64,000 bases of DNA from Deltaproteobacteria bacterium (GTDB lineage Bacteria; Desulfobacterota; Syntrophobacteria; Syntrophobacterales; Syntrophobacteraceae), in contig JAAYVE010000040.1 in NCBI GenBank assembly GCA_012517315.1, forward strand, positions 1 through 64,000. Reading direction: 5' to 3'. Positions 51,849-60,393 of the stretch are shown here, piece by piece; the stretch's first letter is position 1; every line of letters starts with the position of its first letter. A program made the position numbers and the translations under genes. Below the pieces are notes generated by a model, which ran no database searches, was not told the DNA's origin, and saw nothing but the letters and a program-made list of their open reading frames with translations.

Positions 51849-53939
51849 TCAACCCGCTGCCTTGCGAACCTTGACCACCGTGCAGTCGAGAGCGGGGCTG
51901 CCGCCGGCGTTGTCCGATATGTTCTCCTGCAGGAGTGCGTCGCTGGCCCCTTTCTGGTAGCTTCGCGTCTGCACCGGCACGGTTTTCCCAAATCCGTGGA
52001 GCATGAAAACTGCCTCGGCGTGGATGAAATCGGTTACCTTGGCCCGGATTTTCGCCGTGGAATGGCTGGAGGACACCTCGACAAGGTCGTTGTCCTTAAT
52101 GCCCAGTTTCGCAGCTGCCCCTGCGTTGATCCAGAGCCGGTTTTCCGGGACAAGTTCGCTGAGGTATGGGTTGTTCTGGGTCGAAACCTGAGTGTGCGCC
52201 GCACATCTGCCCACCGTGAGCCGGAAAGAACCCTCCTCCATGGGCGGCTGCCGTTCATAGGGTGGGAAGGAGGGAATGCCCGCGTTTTCGAGAAGCGAAC
52301 TCACCAGTTCTATCTTCCCGGAAGGCGTCTTGAACTGGATACCGTCCTTTCGGTCCCACAGGATGGCTTTGTCCGAAAGGGGAACAAATCCCTTGGCGTC
52401 GAAGTCCTCAATCTTCACGCCCATTTTGCCCAGCTGATGGTTCCAGATGTCTTCAATGGTTTTGTATGGAAGATAATGGCCGATCCCCATCCTGTCGGCC
52501 AGTTCCTTGATGATGAGCCAGCCCGGTTTCGTGTCGAAACGGGGGGTGACGGCCTGTCTGCGCATGAAAAGCTGGGGCTTCAACCCCGACGCCACCTGGA
52601 TGGAGTCCGACCGTTCCAGGTATGTGGACTCGGGCAGGACCACGTCGGCGTACCATGCGAATTCGCTGAAATTCACCTCAATGGCTACCAAGAGGTCCAG
52701 TTTGTCCAGTGCCTTCCTGGTGTGTTCCGTGGCCGGAATGGAGGTGAGGGGCTCGAACCGGTTGGCGATGAGCGCACGGATTGGGTAAGGATCCTCGTTG
52801 AGAATGGCGTGGGGCAACATCTGGGGATTGCCGTGGGAGGCATCCGCAACGGGAAAGAGGTTTCTCCCGGAACCGTCGAACCTCGGTTCCGTGATCTTAG
52901 GGAACTCCTGGTCGACGTACTTGCCGATATCCGGGTGGCCCGCAGCCTTAGGTCCCTTTTTGAAGAAAATCCCACCTTGGGCCTCGATGCTTCCCATGAG
53001 TGCATTGAGCATGATTATGGAGCGCCGCAAATAGAGTTCGTGGGGATGATGGGAACCGCGATATCCGAAATGAAATACCACAGAAGGCTTGGCTGCGGCG
53101 ATTTCCCGCGCGAAGACGATCATTTCGCCTGCCGGGATACCCGTCTCCTTCTCGGCCCACAGTGGAGTGTAAGGTTCCACAAAGGTTTGCAGTTCGGTCC
53201 AACCCGAGATCCAGCGCTTCACGTATTCTTCGTCATATAGCCTTTCCTTGAGAATGATGTGCATGAGGGCGTAGTTGAGAGCGAGGTCGGTTCCGGGGCG
53301 GATCATCCAGTAGCGGTTCGCCTTAGCGGCCGTGATGGACACCCTGGGATCGATATAGGTGAGCCTTGCGCCTCTTTCCATAGCATCGAGCAAGTTGTTG
53401 ATGGCCTTGATCTCCAGGGATTCGAAGATGTTGCGACCGTACAGGACCATATGTCTCGTGTTGGCGTAGTCAATTCCCACCTGCGCATCCGTGTAGCCCG
53501 TGAGACTTCGGAAAGCGGTGTTCACGGACCCTTTGCACAAAGCGTCGTGTGTGAAGTAGTTGGGGGATCCGAGAGCCTTCATGAAGGTCTTGCTGATGTG
53601 CGTGTTTAGGTTGGTGCGCTCACCGAACAGGATGCTCCTGGCTCCGTCCCGGGCGATGATCCCTTTCAGTTTTTCGGCCACATGGTCCAGGGCCTCATCC
53701 CAGGTGGCCCTCCTCCACTGCCCTCCCCCTCTCGGCCCCGTGCGGATCATGGGATACTGCAACCGTTCGTGGTCGTTGAGGAAGGCAAGGCCCGCCGACC
53801 CCTTGGCGCAGAGAGCGCCGTCGATGCCGGGCACGTGGGGATTTCCCTCAATCCACCTCACTTCGTCGTTTTCCACCGTCACCTTGATGGGACATCTCAC
53901 CGTACACATGAAACACAGGCTGTAAACGTCCTTTGGCAT
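51849..53939 (-). CDS. Molybdopterin oxidoreductase, catalytic subunit, cytoplasmic
   Basis: A 696-residue bis-MGD enzyme of the DMSO reductase family. The N-terminal [4Fe-4S] ligands are C9, C12, C16 and C44. Cys135 in HDALCKGSVN is the probable Mo/W ligand. DPRVSITAAKANRYWMIRPG and the C-terminal MGD-binding part (WINAGAAAKLGIKDNDLVEV) are typical. There is no twin-arginine signal, unlike Phs/Psr/Ttr enzymes, so it should stay in the cytoplasm. The substrate is not identifiable. The operon order is this gene, a ferredoxin subunit 160 bases on, and a GltD-like flavoprotein. GGATGG precedes the start. Confidence 0.87.
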   Translation of the reverse strand: MPKDVYSLCFMCTVRCPIKVTVENDEVRWIEGNPHVPGIDGALCAKGSAGLAFLNDHERLQYPMIRTGPRGGGQWRRATWDEALDHVAEKLKGIIARDGARSILFGERTNLNTHISKTFMKALGSPNYFTHDALCKGSVNTAFRSLTGYTDAQVGIDYANTRHMVLYGRNIFESLEIKAINNLLDAMERGARLTYIDPRVSITAAKANRYWMIRPGTDLALNYALMHIILKERLYDEEYVKRWISGWTELQTFVEPYTPLWAEKETGIPAGEMIVFAREIAAAKPSVVFHFGYRGSHHPHELYLRRSIIMLNALMGSIEAQGGIFFKKGPKAAGHPDIGKYVDQEFPKITEPRFDGSGRNLFPVADASHGNPQMLPHAILNEDPYPIRALIANRFEPLTSIPATEHTRKALDKLDLLVAIEVNFSEFAWYADVVLPESTYLERSDSIQVASGLKPQLFMRRQAVTPRFDTKPGWLIIKELADRMGIGHYLPYKTIEDIWNHQLGKMGVKIEDFDAKGFVPLSDKAILWDRKDGIQFKTPSGKIELVSSLLENAGIPSFPPYERQPPMEEGSFRLTVGRCAAHTQVSTQNNPYLSELVPENRLWINAGAAAKLGIKDNDLVEVSSSHSTAKIRAKVTDFIHAEAVFMLHGFGKTVPVQTRSYQKGASDALLQENISDNAGGSPALDCTVVKVRKAAG

Positions 53940-54616
53940 GCTTCCATCCTTTCTTCGGAAACCGTCTACGAAATTCGCGGCATTATGTCTGAAGGACTTG
54001 AGAAAATCAATCCATTCAGTGAGTTAAATAGTCTAGAAAAACGATGCACTTTTTTCGTCGAGAAGCATTGTGGGGGAAAATGACTCCCTTTACTAAGACA
54101 CCTCCGCCTGCCTGAGAGGCGGATTGAGAGAATCTCCCTTTTGTTGCAGCCGTGTACAAAGAGAGGCTGCAGGCACACGCCGTGAAGTCCTCACCCGCAT
54201 TGGGACGCATCCATCAACCACGCGGCATTGTGATAAAGAAGGAGAGCGTATGCGCCGGAGCAAGAAAATGAAGCTTTCGAGTTGAATCACAGCTTTTCAG
54301 TAATTACTATTCGAACACGTGTCAATTTATAATGAAAGCAGTCATTCCGCAGACTAAGCGGAGTGCTGCGTATTGAGAGGTTAGACTCGAATCGCTTCTG
54401 ACGTTCCAGTGCTGATCGCGCTCTTTTAGATTTCAATGCCTCACCCTCTTGCGGACCGCCCGACTTCTCCCTCTCTAATCGTAGTAAGACCTTGCTTCTT
54501 TTGAATTTTCCCTTCTGATGGTGCGGCTTTTCTGCTGACCTCAGAGTCGGGTTTCCAGTGTGGAGGATGAGGTTGAAGGGAAGTGGAGTAAACTGGATTC
54601 AAGAGGGAGGAATGCG
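53940..54616. other. Divergent intergenic region between the oxidoreductase operon and the TauE-like gene
   Basis: About 680 bases, AT-richer than the flanks. It holds the minus-strand promoter at 53982-54010, a hairpin TCCGCCT/AGGCGGA at 54103-54123 without a T-run, and a perfect TATAAT at 54328-54333 on the plus strand with a poor -35 region. No gene was recognised. The AT-rich stretch at 53990-54400 could be a regulatory zone or remnant of acquired DNA. Confidence 0.45.
53982..54010 (-). promoter_or_regulatory. Putative sigma70 promoter of the molybdo-oxidoreductase operon
   Basis: TTGATT (54010-54005), 17 bases, CATAAT (53987-53982) on the minus strand; nine of twelve bases match consensus. 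It is 43 bases upstream of the molybdo gene start. Confidence 0.6.
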
Positions 54617-55876
54617 ATGAGGCGTTTTTGGTATTCGCTCGTTGTCGCCCTGAGCGCAACGGCATTCATGATGATTCAAAGCGGCATTTTTGCGCAACAT
54701 CAACTGCCGGGGGTCCAGGGTTCTCCTGGACTGGAGGCCCAGAAGCCGGAGGGATCGGCGTCCGTAACCCTGACCCTCGACAAGACATCCCTGAACAACG
54801 GAGGAACCGTAGCCATCACGGGCACGGCGCCGCCGGGCAGACCGGTTTATGTGGAAGTCTGGGCTGAGGATCAGGTCCGTGCGTCCCGTTTCGATTCTGA
54901 GCCGGACAAGGAGACCGGCAAAAGGCCCTACGTCCTCTATATGACGCATCAGATGCCCGCCATGTACCGGATTCTAGTACCCAAGGAACTCCAGGGCAAA
55001 CTCGACGAGGTGAAGAAGCAGGGCAAGGGATGGAGCTATTCTCAGGCCTTAAAGGATTTGGATGCCGAGGCTGCCTATTCGGCTCCGGCAAAGGCCAAGA
55101 TTGAGCGTTACCAAGCCACTCTCATGGGCAGTGTCGTGGGTTCCAGGGGTGAGCTCCTGCCGGCAATGGATGAGAAGGAGAACAGAAAGCGGTCCATGCA
55201 GCTTGTGAAAGCGAGGTTCAGAACCCCCGGCAAAGTGTTTGCGGCCAATGTGGAAGTGAAACCGGACGGTGCCTTTGCCGCGAAACTGAACATCGATTCC
55301 GGCTCGGCCCCCGGCAACTATAGGGTCAGGGCGGTGGCAGGCAAGGATGCGAGCAGCGAGCCTGTCACAATAGAAAACAAGATCGCATTTCCCTATCTCT
55401 ACCTGAGCAATGCGGGCACGAGTCTCAACTTTTTTGGACCTTTCCTCCTCACCCTCGCAATCGCCATTTTCGGGGTGCTGATGGGCGCCGGTGGAGGTTT
55501 CATCCTCAATCCATTGCTGGTCTCCATCTGGCCCCTCCCCCACACCATCGTGGCGGGGACGGTAATGCCCACCGTCTTGTTCTCCCAAGCCAGCGGTATT
55601 TACAACTACTCCAAGATCAAGTTCATCAGCTGGAAGCTCGGGGTGACCATCGGACTTGCCATGGTCCTGGGAGGATTCATCGGCCCAAAGCTCACGGAAT
55701 TGATCACTCTGGACCAGTTCAAGTTCGTGTTTGGTTGGATCCTCATCATCTTGGCAGGACTCATGTTCTGGCAAACCACTTCCGGTTACCTCGCCAGGAA
55801 CAAGAAGGAGCAGGCCATTTTGCGGGAGTTCAAGAAGAAAGCGGAAGAATCGGCCCGGCGCAAGGCCTCCAAGTGA
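54617..55876 (+). CDS. TauE/SafE-type transporter, N-terminal half with a periplasmic domain
   Basis: A 419-residue protein. The start at 54617 (MRRFWYSLVV) follows GGAGG. A signal sequence is followed by about 240 residues of periplasmic domain with an Ig-like beginning (VTLTLDKTSLNNGGTVAITG). Then four membrane helices follow (about 275-390), containing the first TauE repeat motif GVLMGAGGGFILNPLL and HTIVAGTVMPTVLFSQ. The C-terminus is a charged cytoplasmic tail. A complete TauE/SafE protein has two such four-helix repeats; the second is encoded by the next gene, 45 bases on. It probably exports a sulfur anion such as sulfite or an organosulfonate. Confidence 0.83.
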   Translation: MRRFWYSLVVALSATAFMMIQSGIFAQHQLPGVQGSPGLEAQKPEGSASVTLTLDKTSLNNGGTVAITGTAPPGRPVYVEVWAEDQVRASRFDSEPDKETGKRPYVLYMTHQMPAMYRILVPKELQGKLDEVKKQGKGWSYSQALKDLDAEAAYSAPAKAKIERYQATLMGSVVGSRGELLPAMDEKENRKRSMQLVKARFRTPGKVFAANVEVKPDGAFAAKLNIDSGSAPGNYRVRAVAGKDASSEPVTIENKIAFPYLYLSNAGTSLNFFGPFLLTLAIAIFGVLMGAGGGFILNPLLVSIWPLPHTIVAGTVMPTVLFSQASGIYNYSKIKFISWKLGVTIGLAMVLGGFIGPKLTELITLDQFKFVFGWILIILAGLMFWQTTSGYLARNKKEQAILREFKKKAEESARRKASK

Positions 55877-55921
55877 TGGACAAAGTTTGACATAAAACCC
55901 GCTTGAAGAGGAGAACATATC

Positions 55922-56311
55922 ATGGTGATTGAATTCTGGGGCGTACAATTCAAGGTCAACGTGCTCCTGGGATGCATCGGAGGTTTTCTCATCGCAGTGG
56001 TTTCCTCCATGTTCGGTTTCGGAGGCGGACCTTTCATGGTTCCACTCATGACCGTCGGCTTGGGGCTTCCCATGTACGTGGTGGTGGGCAGTTCCCTTCT
56101 CGCCATTTTCTTCAACACGCTCATGGGTACGGCGCGCCATTATCAGTTCGGCAATTTCGACCTGCTCTTCTTTCTCATCATGTTTCCTGCGGCCATCTTG
56201 GCGGGTTTCATCGCCCCTCAGATTGCAAAGAGAGTGAGTCCTCTGGTGGTCAAACGCATCGCTGCGGCGGGACTTCTCATTCTGGCGGGAAATTTGCTCG
56301 GACTTTATTGA
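55922..56311 (+). CDS. TauE/SafE-type transporter, C-terminal half
   Basis: A 129-residue membrane protein with four helices and the second TauE repeat motif SSMFGFGGGPFMVPLM, then GSSLLAIFFNTLMGTA. It begins with its own ATG behind GAGGAG and is in the same phase of function, not a frameshift product: the upstream gene ends in a proper hydrophilic tail. The two half-proteins probably assemble into one transporter. Confidence 0.82.
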   Translation: MVIEFWGVQFKVNVLLGCIGGFLIAVVSSMFGFGGGPFMVPLMTVGLGLPMYVVVGSSLLAIFFNTLMGTARHYQFGNFDLLFFLIMFPAAILAGFIAPQIAKRVSPLVVKRIAAAGLLILAGNLLGLY

Positions 56312-56508
56312 TCCGATCCTCTGGGCAAATCCATCCTTTCGATGCAATGAACGCGAAGAGCACGACAAAGGACGGCTGGAAATGATCCCGAAAACTTTTC
56401 GCAGTCGTGCTCTCCGCGTTTTTCATCCCACCACTTTAGATGTGCGGCTTCTCGCGTCGTGGGTGCCTGAGGCAAACACTTTGCCCGCGTTTTCTCCACT
56501 CCATCTCC

Positions 56509-57789
56509 TCATGGGGCCTTTTCCCTTCTTGCCAGTTCCTCCGGCGAAATGAAATGCAGGTTTCCCGCAGCGTTGACCACGTGTTGGACTTTTCCCTCCC
56601 GAAAGAGGATGTTGGAGAAATGATAGAACCAGAAGTTTCCCTGGATGCTCGTGGGAGTGCCCTGCACGGCGAGCACTTCGTCCCTGGTGGAACCAATGGT
56701 GAAGTAATCCCGCCTTGGAGGCGTGCTGGATGGATGGGACGGCAGAAGCCTCACCTTGAGATTGCCGAAATAGTTGTCGTAGTCCTCAACGCGACCTTCT
56801 TTGAAGCGCACTTCACTGAAGCCGAAGGTCCATTTGTTGCCGTCGACTCGGGTGGGAGTTCCCTGGACGGCGAGGACTTCATCCCTTGTGGATCCCACCG
56901 TGAAAAACTCAGGAGAATGGGGCGGTGGAGTGCGGGCGGGCAGAAGCCGGACCTTAAGAGAATGGTCGAAATTGTTGTAGCGCCACACGCGGCCTTCCCG
57001 GAACTGGACATCCGAAAGGCCGTAGATCCATGTCTGGCCGCGAACCCGGGTCGGCGGTCCCTGAACCCTCAATACTTCGGCTTTGCTGGATCCGATCGTG
57101 AAGTGAGGTGCCTGTGTATCCTTTCCTGCATCCTCCCGAAGGCTCGAGTCATCCGGAGTAGGGCTTAGCCTCGCCGCCCCCTCGGAACCAGGCCGAGAAC
57201 TCGCAATGTCGTCCTGTTGTGGATCCCCGACATCCGCTTGGGGTGAAGGGAGAGCATAACGTCCGGCCTCAACGGGCGGGGTGGCGGGAGGCACTTTGCG
57301 GGACGGTGAAGGCGAATGTGGCACGAGGGTGAGGAGGAGTCCGCAGGTGACTAGAGCGATGGCGGCCCAAAGGATGTGTCGAACCGAGATGGCAACCCGT
57401 GAGCTGCGTCCCGCCTCCGCAACGCCCCTATCCCTTCCTCCGGGTTGCCTCCCCTTGGCGGCATGCCGATCCTTCGCCCCGTTTACGCCAGGCTCCCCAC
57501 GGTCGTCAAATCCTTGACCACCTCCCGGGTATTTCTCTGCCCATTGCTGGTGCGGCGCCTTCCTTCCCGCCTTCAGACCCTTGGAAATGCGTGTATAAGC
57601 GCGGGTGATTTCCTTGAACTTCTCTTCCGAACGCTTGCGGTCCTGGGCCGACTGCTGCTGGAAGCGGTCCGGATGCCAGCGTTTGGCCAGTTCCCGGTAG
57701 GCTTTCTTCACCTGTTCGATGGAGGCGCCGGGTTCGAGGCCCAGTGTGTGAAAATCCTCGAAGGAAGCTTTGTCTAGCGGAGTTGGCAT
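56509..57789 (-). CDS. Membrane-anchored J-domain protein with triple C-terminal repeat
   Basis: A 426-residue protein. Residues 10-70 form a J-domain with the essential HPD (39-41), so it can stimulate a DnaK ATPase in the cytoplasm. A basic linker leads to one transmembrane helix (138-156), and a Pro/Ser-rich spacer follows. The rest carries three similar repeats of about 54 residues at 230-283, 296-349 and 363-412. Each begins F(T)(I/V)GS(S/T)(K/R)(A/D)EVL and continues VQGxPT, W-x-(Y/F)-x-(F/L)-S and F(R/K)EG(R/K)V. With the J-domain inside, the repeats lie outside the membrane. I do not recognise the repeat; the GxP loop recalls BamE/SmpA-like units. Confidence 0.8.
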   Translation of the reverse strand: MPTPLDKASFEDFHTLGLEPGASIEQVKKAYRELAKRWHPDRFQQQSAQDRKRSEEKFKEITRAYTRISKGLKAGRKAPHQQWAEKYPGGGQGFDDRGEPGVNGAKDRHAAKGRQPGGRDRGVAEAGRSSRVAISVRHILWAAIALVTCGLLLTLVPHSPSPSRKVPPATPPVEAGRYALPSPQADVGDPQQDDIASSRPGSEGAARLSPTPDDSSLREDAGKDTQAPHFTIGSSKAEVLRVQGPPTRVRGQTWIYGLSDVQFREGRVWRYNNFDHSLKVRLLPARTPPPHSPEFFTVGSTRDEVLAVQGTPTRVDGNKWTFGFSEVRFKEGRVEDYDNYFGNLKVRLLPSHPSSTPPRRDYFTIGSTRDEVLAVQGTPTSIQGNFWFYHFSNILFREGKVQHVVNAAGNLHFISPEELARREKAP

Positions 57790-58163
57790 GATCTCTGAAT
57801 TGAGGAACCGTGGACCGGTTAGATACGTGGCTGCAGTCGAAGCAGCGTCACATAAGGCCTTGCGCCCTTCGACTCCTCAAGGCCCGAAAGAGGCTGTGCC
57901 ACATTGTCACTTTCCGCAACACAGTCGTGATGCGAACACAAGTCGGTATCAAAAACTGCCTGGAGAGATGGACGTCGGGTCTGTGAACGGGGAGTTTCAG
58001 AGTTTCCTCGCCGGATGGAGATTTCCCCTCCGGGTTGAGCAATCCGTCCGTCATCGATGGGAAGAATAGCCGTTTCACAAATAGTATTCAAGTTTTGACA
58101 GTGGTCATTCGATCGAGAGGGGCAAGGCCTCTTTCGCCTTGTCTCATTTCAGTTCAGGAGCAA
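57790..58163. other. Divergent region with a leader hairpin upstream of the HDOD gene
   Basis: A stretch of 374 bases without a gene. A hairpin GGCAAGGC/GCCTTGTC with loop CTCTTTC lies at about 58122-58144, about 20 bases upstream of the HDOD start, and may affect its translation. No promoter is clear. Confidence 0.4.
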
Positions 58164-59033
58164 ATGATGTCATTGTACCCTTCGCCTTCTTTGTTGTTGC
58201 ACGAAGTGCTTGAAGCCGCTAAAAAACTGCCGCCTTTTCCCGACGTGGTGTGGAAGGTCATGCCCCTCATCCAGAAGACGGCACCTCTGGGTGAGATCGA
58301 GGCGGTGATCAAGTACGATCCCGTCATCACGGCCAGGGTGCTGGCGTTCAGCCAAAGCCCTCACTTTTCAAGACGGCACAGCATCAGCTCGCTTCGTGAC
58401 GCCATAGTCTTTCTGGGGGAGCAGCAACTGATCCAGGTCATTGTGACCGCTTGTTCCGAGCGTTACTATGCCGGCAAAACCCCTGTTGGCTATGATCTGA
58501 GGGAAGGGGAACTTTGGGAGCACGCCGTCGCCACGGCCCTCATGACGGAGATCGTGGGAAAGCATCTTGGGTTGGGGGATCTGTTCACGGCTTACACGGC
58601 GGCTTTGCTGCATGACATTGGGAAAACCGTTCTGAGCCATTTTGTGGAGAGTTATTTTGATTCCATTCTGACCCTGATCAAGAAAAAGCGCATGCGATTC
58701 CTGGATGCGGAGAGGGAAATCCTCGGCATCGACCACCAGCAACTGGGTGTCCTCATCGGCGAGCAGTGGCAGCTCCCTAGGGAAGTGATCGCTGCCGTGG
58801 GATACCACCACTCGCCTCAGCAGGCCGAAAGCAACCGGGATCTGGCTTCCCTCGTGTACGTGGCCGACCGGATGGTTTCCGCACTGGGGATCGGCTGTGG
58901 CGTGGACGGCTTTCTGCAGCCCAACCAGGACGCGGTGTTTGCAGAGCTGGGGATCAGTTCTGACTTGATGGACCGGTGCCTGGCCGACCTGGTGGAGGCG
59001 GTGAGGGAGACGAGGACTTTCCTCACTTCATGA
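58164..59033 (+). CDS. HDOD-domain signalling protein
   Basis: A 289-residue cytoplasmic protein. The start at 58164 (MMSLYPSPS) has AGGAG six bases upstream. The HDOD domain covers most of it: LPPFPDVVWKVMPLIQ, YDPVITARVLAFSQSPHFSRRH, ISSLRDAIVFLGEQQL, then HDIGKTVLSHF and the region VGYHHSP. The usual HD-GYP catalytic residues are incomplete, as in other HDOD proteins, so it is probably a signalling scaffold rather than a phosphodiesterase. It lies in a cluster with flagellin and a second HDOD gene, so a role in motility or c-di-GMP signalling is plausible. Confidence 0.82.
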   Translation: MMSLYPSPSLLLHEVLEAAKKLPPFPDVVWKVMPLIQKTAPLGEIEAVIKYDPVITARVLAFSQSPHFSRRHSISSLRDAIVFLGEQQLIQVIVTACSERYYAGKTPVGYDLREGELWEHAVATALMTEIVGKHLGLGDLFTAYTAALLHDIGKTVLSHFVESYFDSILTLIKKKRMRFLDAEREILGIDHQQLGVLIGEQWQLPREVIAAVGYHHSPQQAESNRDLASLVYVADRMVSALGIGCGVDGFLQPNQDAVFAELGISSDLMDRCLADLVEAVRETRTFLTS

Positions 59034-59304
59034 GACAATCAAGCCGTGCCATTGCAATCACCTGAAGAGCGCCCTCGCAACCGACGCTCACTCCGGCGAT
59101 CTCTTTGGGATTGACTCGACATCGTCCCAATGTCGGGACTTGGGCGGAGAGCAAAGATTCCCCCCGCCTTCAGAATTTTCCCAACCACCCTATCCTCCCT
59201 GCAGGACGCAAACTCCATCCTCCGCAGCAAGGAGGCAGCAGCCCGGAGGGTAACCTCTCCAGCTGGTTGATTCCAATAGACAAATGCGTGAAGAAAAATT
59301 TTTG

Positions 59305-59332
59305 TCAAGTTGCCGCCAGAAATATCCGATCA
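59305..59332 (+). promoter_or_regulatory. Possible sigma28-type flagellin promoter
   Basis: TCAAGTTG (59305-59312), 12 bases, TCCGATCA (59325-59332) resembles TAAAGTTT-N11-GCCGATAA with several mismatches and one extra spacer base. Its position, about 160 bases before the flagellin start, makes a long leader. Confidence 0.3.
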
Positions 59333-59450
59333 CTGTGTCAAATGCGACAAGTGTGAGGAAAGGGGGACGAGACGACCCAAGGAAAAGGCAAGATCAGGTT
59401 CTTTAGATGTTATTGAAAGGCCGCGGGGATCGCGGCGACCCATCAAAATC

Positions 59451-59469
59451 TCCGGCAAGAATTGCCGGA
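59451..59469 (+). promoter_or_regulatory. Hairpin in the flagellin mRNA leader
   Basis: TCCGGCAA and TTGCCGGA are perfect 8-base arms around GAA. It ends 14 bases before the ribosome site (AAAGGAG) of the flagellin gene. FlbT, encoded nearby, binds the flagellin leader in Caulobacter, so this is a candidate target; that link is inference. Confidence 0.5.
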
Positions 59470-59495
59470 CCTCAACCTAGAAAAGGAGACACACC

Positions 59496-60308
59496 ATGGC
59501 ACTGAATGACATTTCCCTTACCAGTGGAATGAGACAGAACCTCGTCAGCCTGCAGAACACCGTCAGCCTTCTCAACCGGACTCAAGAGAGACTGGCAAGC
59601 GGCAAGAAGGTGAACAGCGCTCTGGACAATCCCACGAACTTTTTTGCTGCTCAGGCCCATTTGAACAGGGCATCCGACCTTTCCGCGTTGAAAGACGGGA
59701 TGGGCGAAGCCATTCAGGCGATCAAGGCCGCCGATGCCGGAATCAAGGGAATCACCGGTTTGATCGAATCCGCCAAGGGTCTTGCCCAGGCTGCCCGGTC
59801 TGCGGATGCTGCCGGTCGCGCCGGTCTTGCAGGTCAATACGATGACTTGCGCACACAAATCGACCAGCTTGCCGGCGACTCCGGATACAAGGGAACCAAC
59901 TTCCTGGATAACGCTGATCTTCAGGTGAACTTCAATGAGGATGGCACGAGTTCTCTGACGATCGAAGGTTTTGCGGCCGATTCCACCGGACTGGCCATCG
60001 ACGCGGCTGCCAATGCGTGGGTCGCAGACACCGACATCGATGCGGCGGTTGCCGACTTGGACGCCGCTCTGGCAACACTGAGAACCGAGTCTGCGGCCTT
60101 GGCCTCCAACCTCAGCGTCATCACCACGCGGCAGGAATTCACGACGAACATGATCACGACATTGACGACCGGTGCCGACCAGCTGACGTTGGCGGACATG
60201 AACGAGGAAGGCGCCAACATGCTCATGCTCCAGACCCGCCAGGCTCTGGGGACGACGGCGTTGAGCCTTTCATCCCAGACGGCCCAGTCAGTCCTTAGGC
60301 TGTTCTAA
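59496..60308 (+). CDS. Flagellin
   Basis: The filament subunit, 270 residues. The N-terminal D0/D1 part reads LTSGMRQNLVSLQNTVSLLN, then RTQERLASGKKVNSALDNPT. The C-terminal part reads ANMLMLQTRQALGTTALSLS and ends in SVLRLF. The variable middle domain is short, so it is a small flagellin of the alphaproteobacterial/FlbT-associated type. AAAGGAG precedes the ATG at 59496. It is followed by an 11-base-pair hairpin and a helical protein gene, then flbT and flaF. Confidence 0.95.
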   Translation: MALNDISLTSGMRQNLVSLQNTVSLLNRTQERLASGKKVNSALDNPTNFFAAQAHLNRASDLSALKDGMGEAIQAIKAADAGIKGITGLIESAKGLAQAARSADAAGRAGLAGQYDDLRTQIDQLAGDSGYKGTNFLDNADLQVNFNEDGTSSLTIEGFAADSTGLAIDAAANAWVADTDIDAAVADLDAALATLRTESAALASNLSVITTRQEFTTNMITTLTTGADQLTLADMNEEGANMLMLQTRQALGTTALSLSSQTAQSVLRLF

Positions 60309-60340
60309 CCCATGAGTTCCTGAGGGGCTGGTAGATTATC

Positions 60341-60369
60341 GCACGGGGAGGCGATTGTCCTCCCCGTGC
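60341..60369 (+). repeat. Strong hairpin between flagellin and the next gene
   Basis: GCACGGGGAGG and CCTCCCCGTGC are perfect 11-base arms with a 7-base loop. No T-run follows, so it may protect the flagellin mRNA 3' end or reduce read-through into the downstream genes rather than terminate. Confidence 0.7.
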
Positions 60370-60393
60370 GCACATCCTCAGGAGGATTGAGCC

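Larger units (their letters stand above)
59034..59495. other. Flagellin upstream region
   Basis: About 460 bases with no gene. It contains a weak sigma28-like site (59305-59332), a small inverted repeat GTCCC/GGGAC (59124-59139) and the leader hairpin at 59451-59469 described separately. Confidence 0.45.

Noticed and set aside
51687-53240. A 517-codon open frame on the plus strand
   Set aside because: Antisense of the molybdo-oxidoreductase gene with its intact cofactor motifs.
53983-54083. A short plus-strand ORF (MSEGLEKINPFSELNS...)
   Set aside because: It overlaps the minus-strand promoter of the oxidoreductase operon and has no ribosome site.
59034-59500. A typical sigma54 promoter upstream of flagellin
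   Set aside because: No TGGCAC-N5-TTGC match was found; only a weak sigma28-like site is visible.
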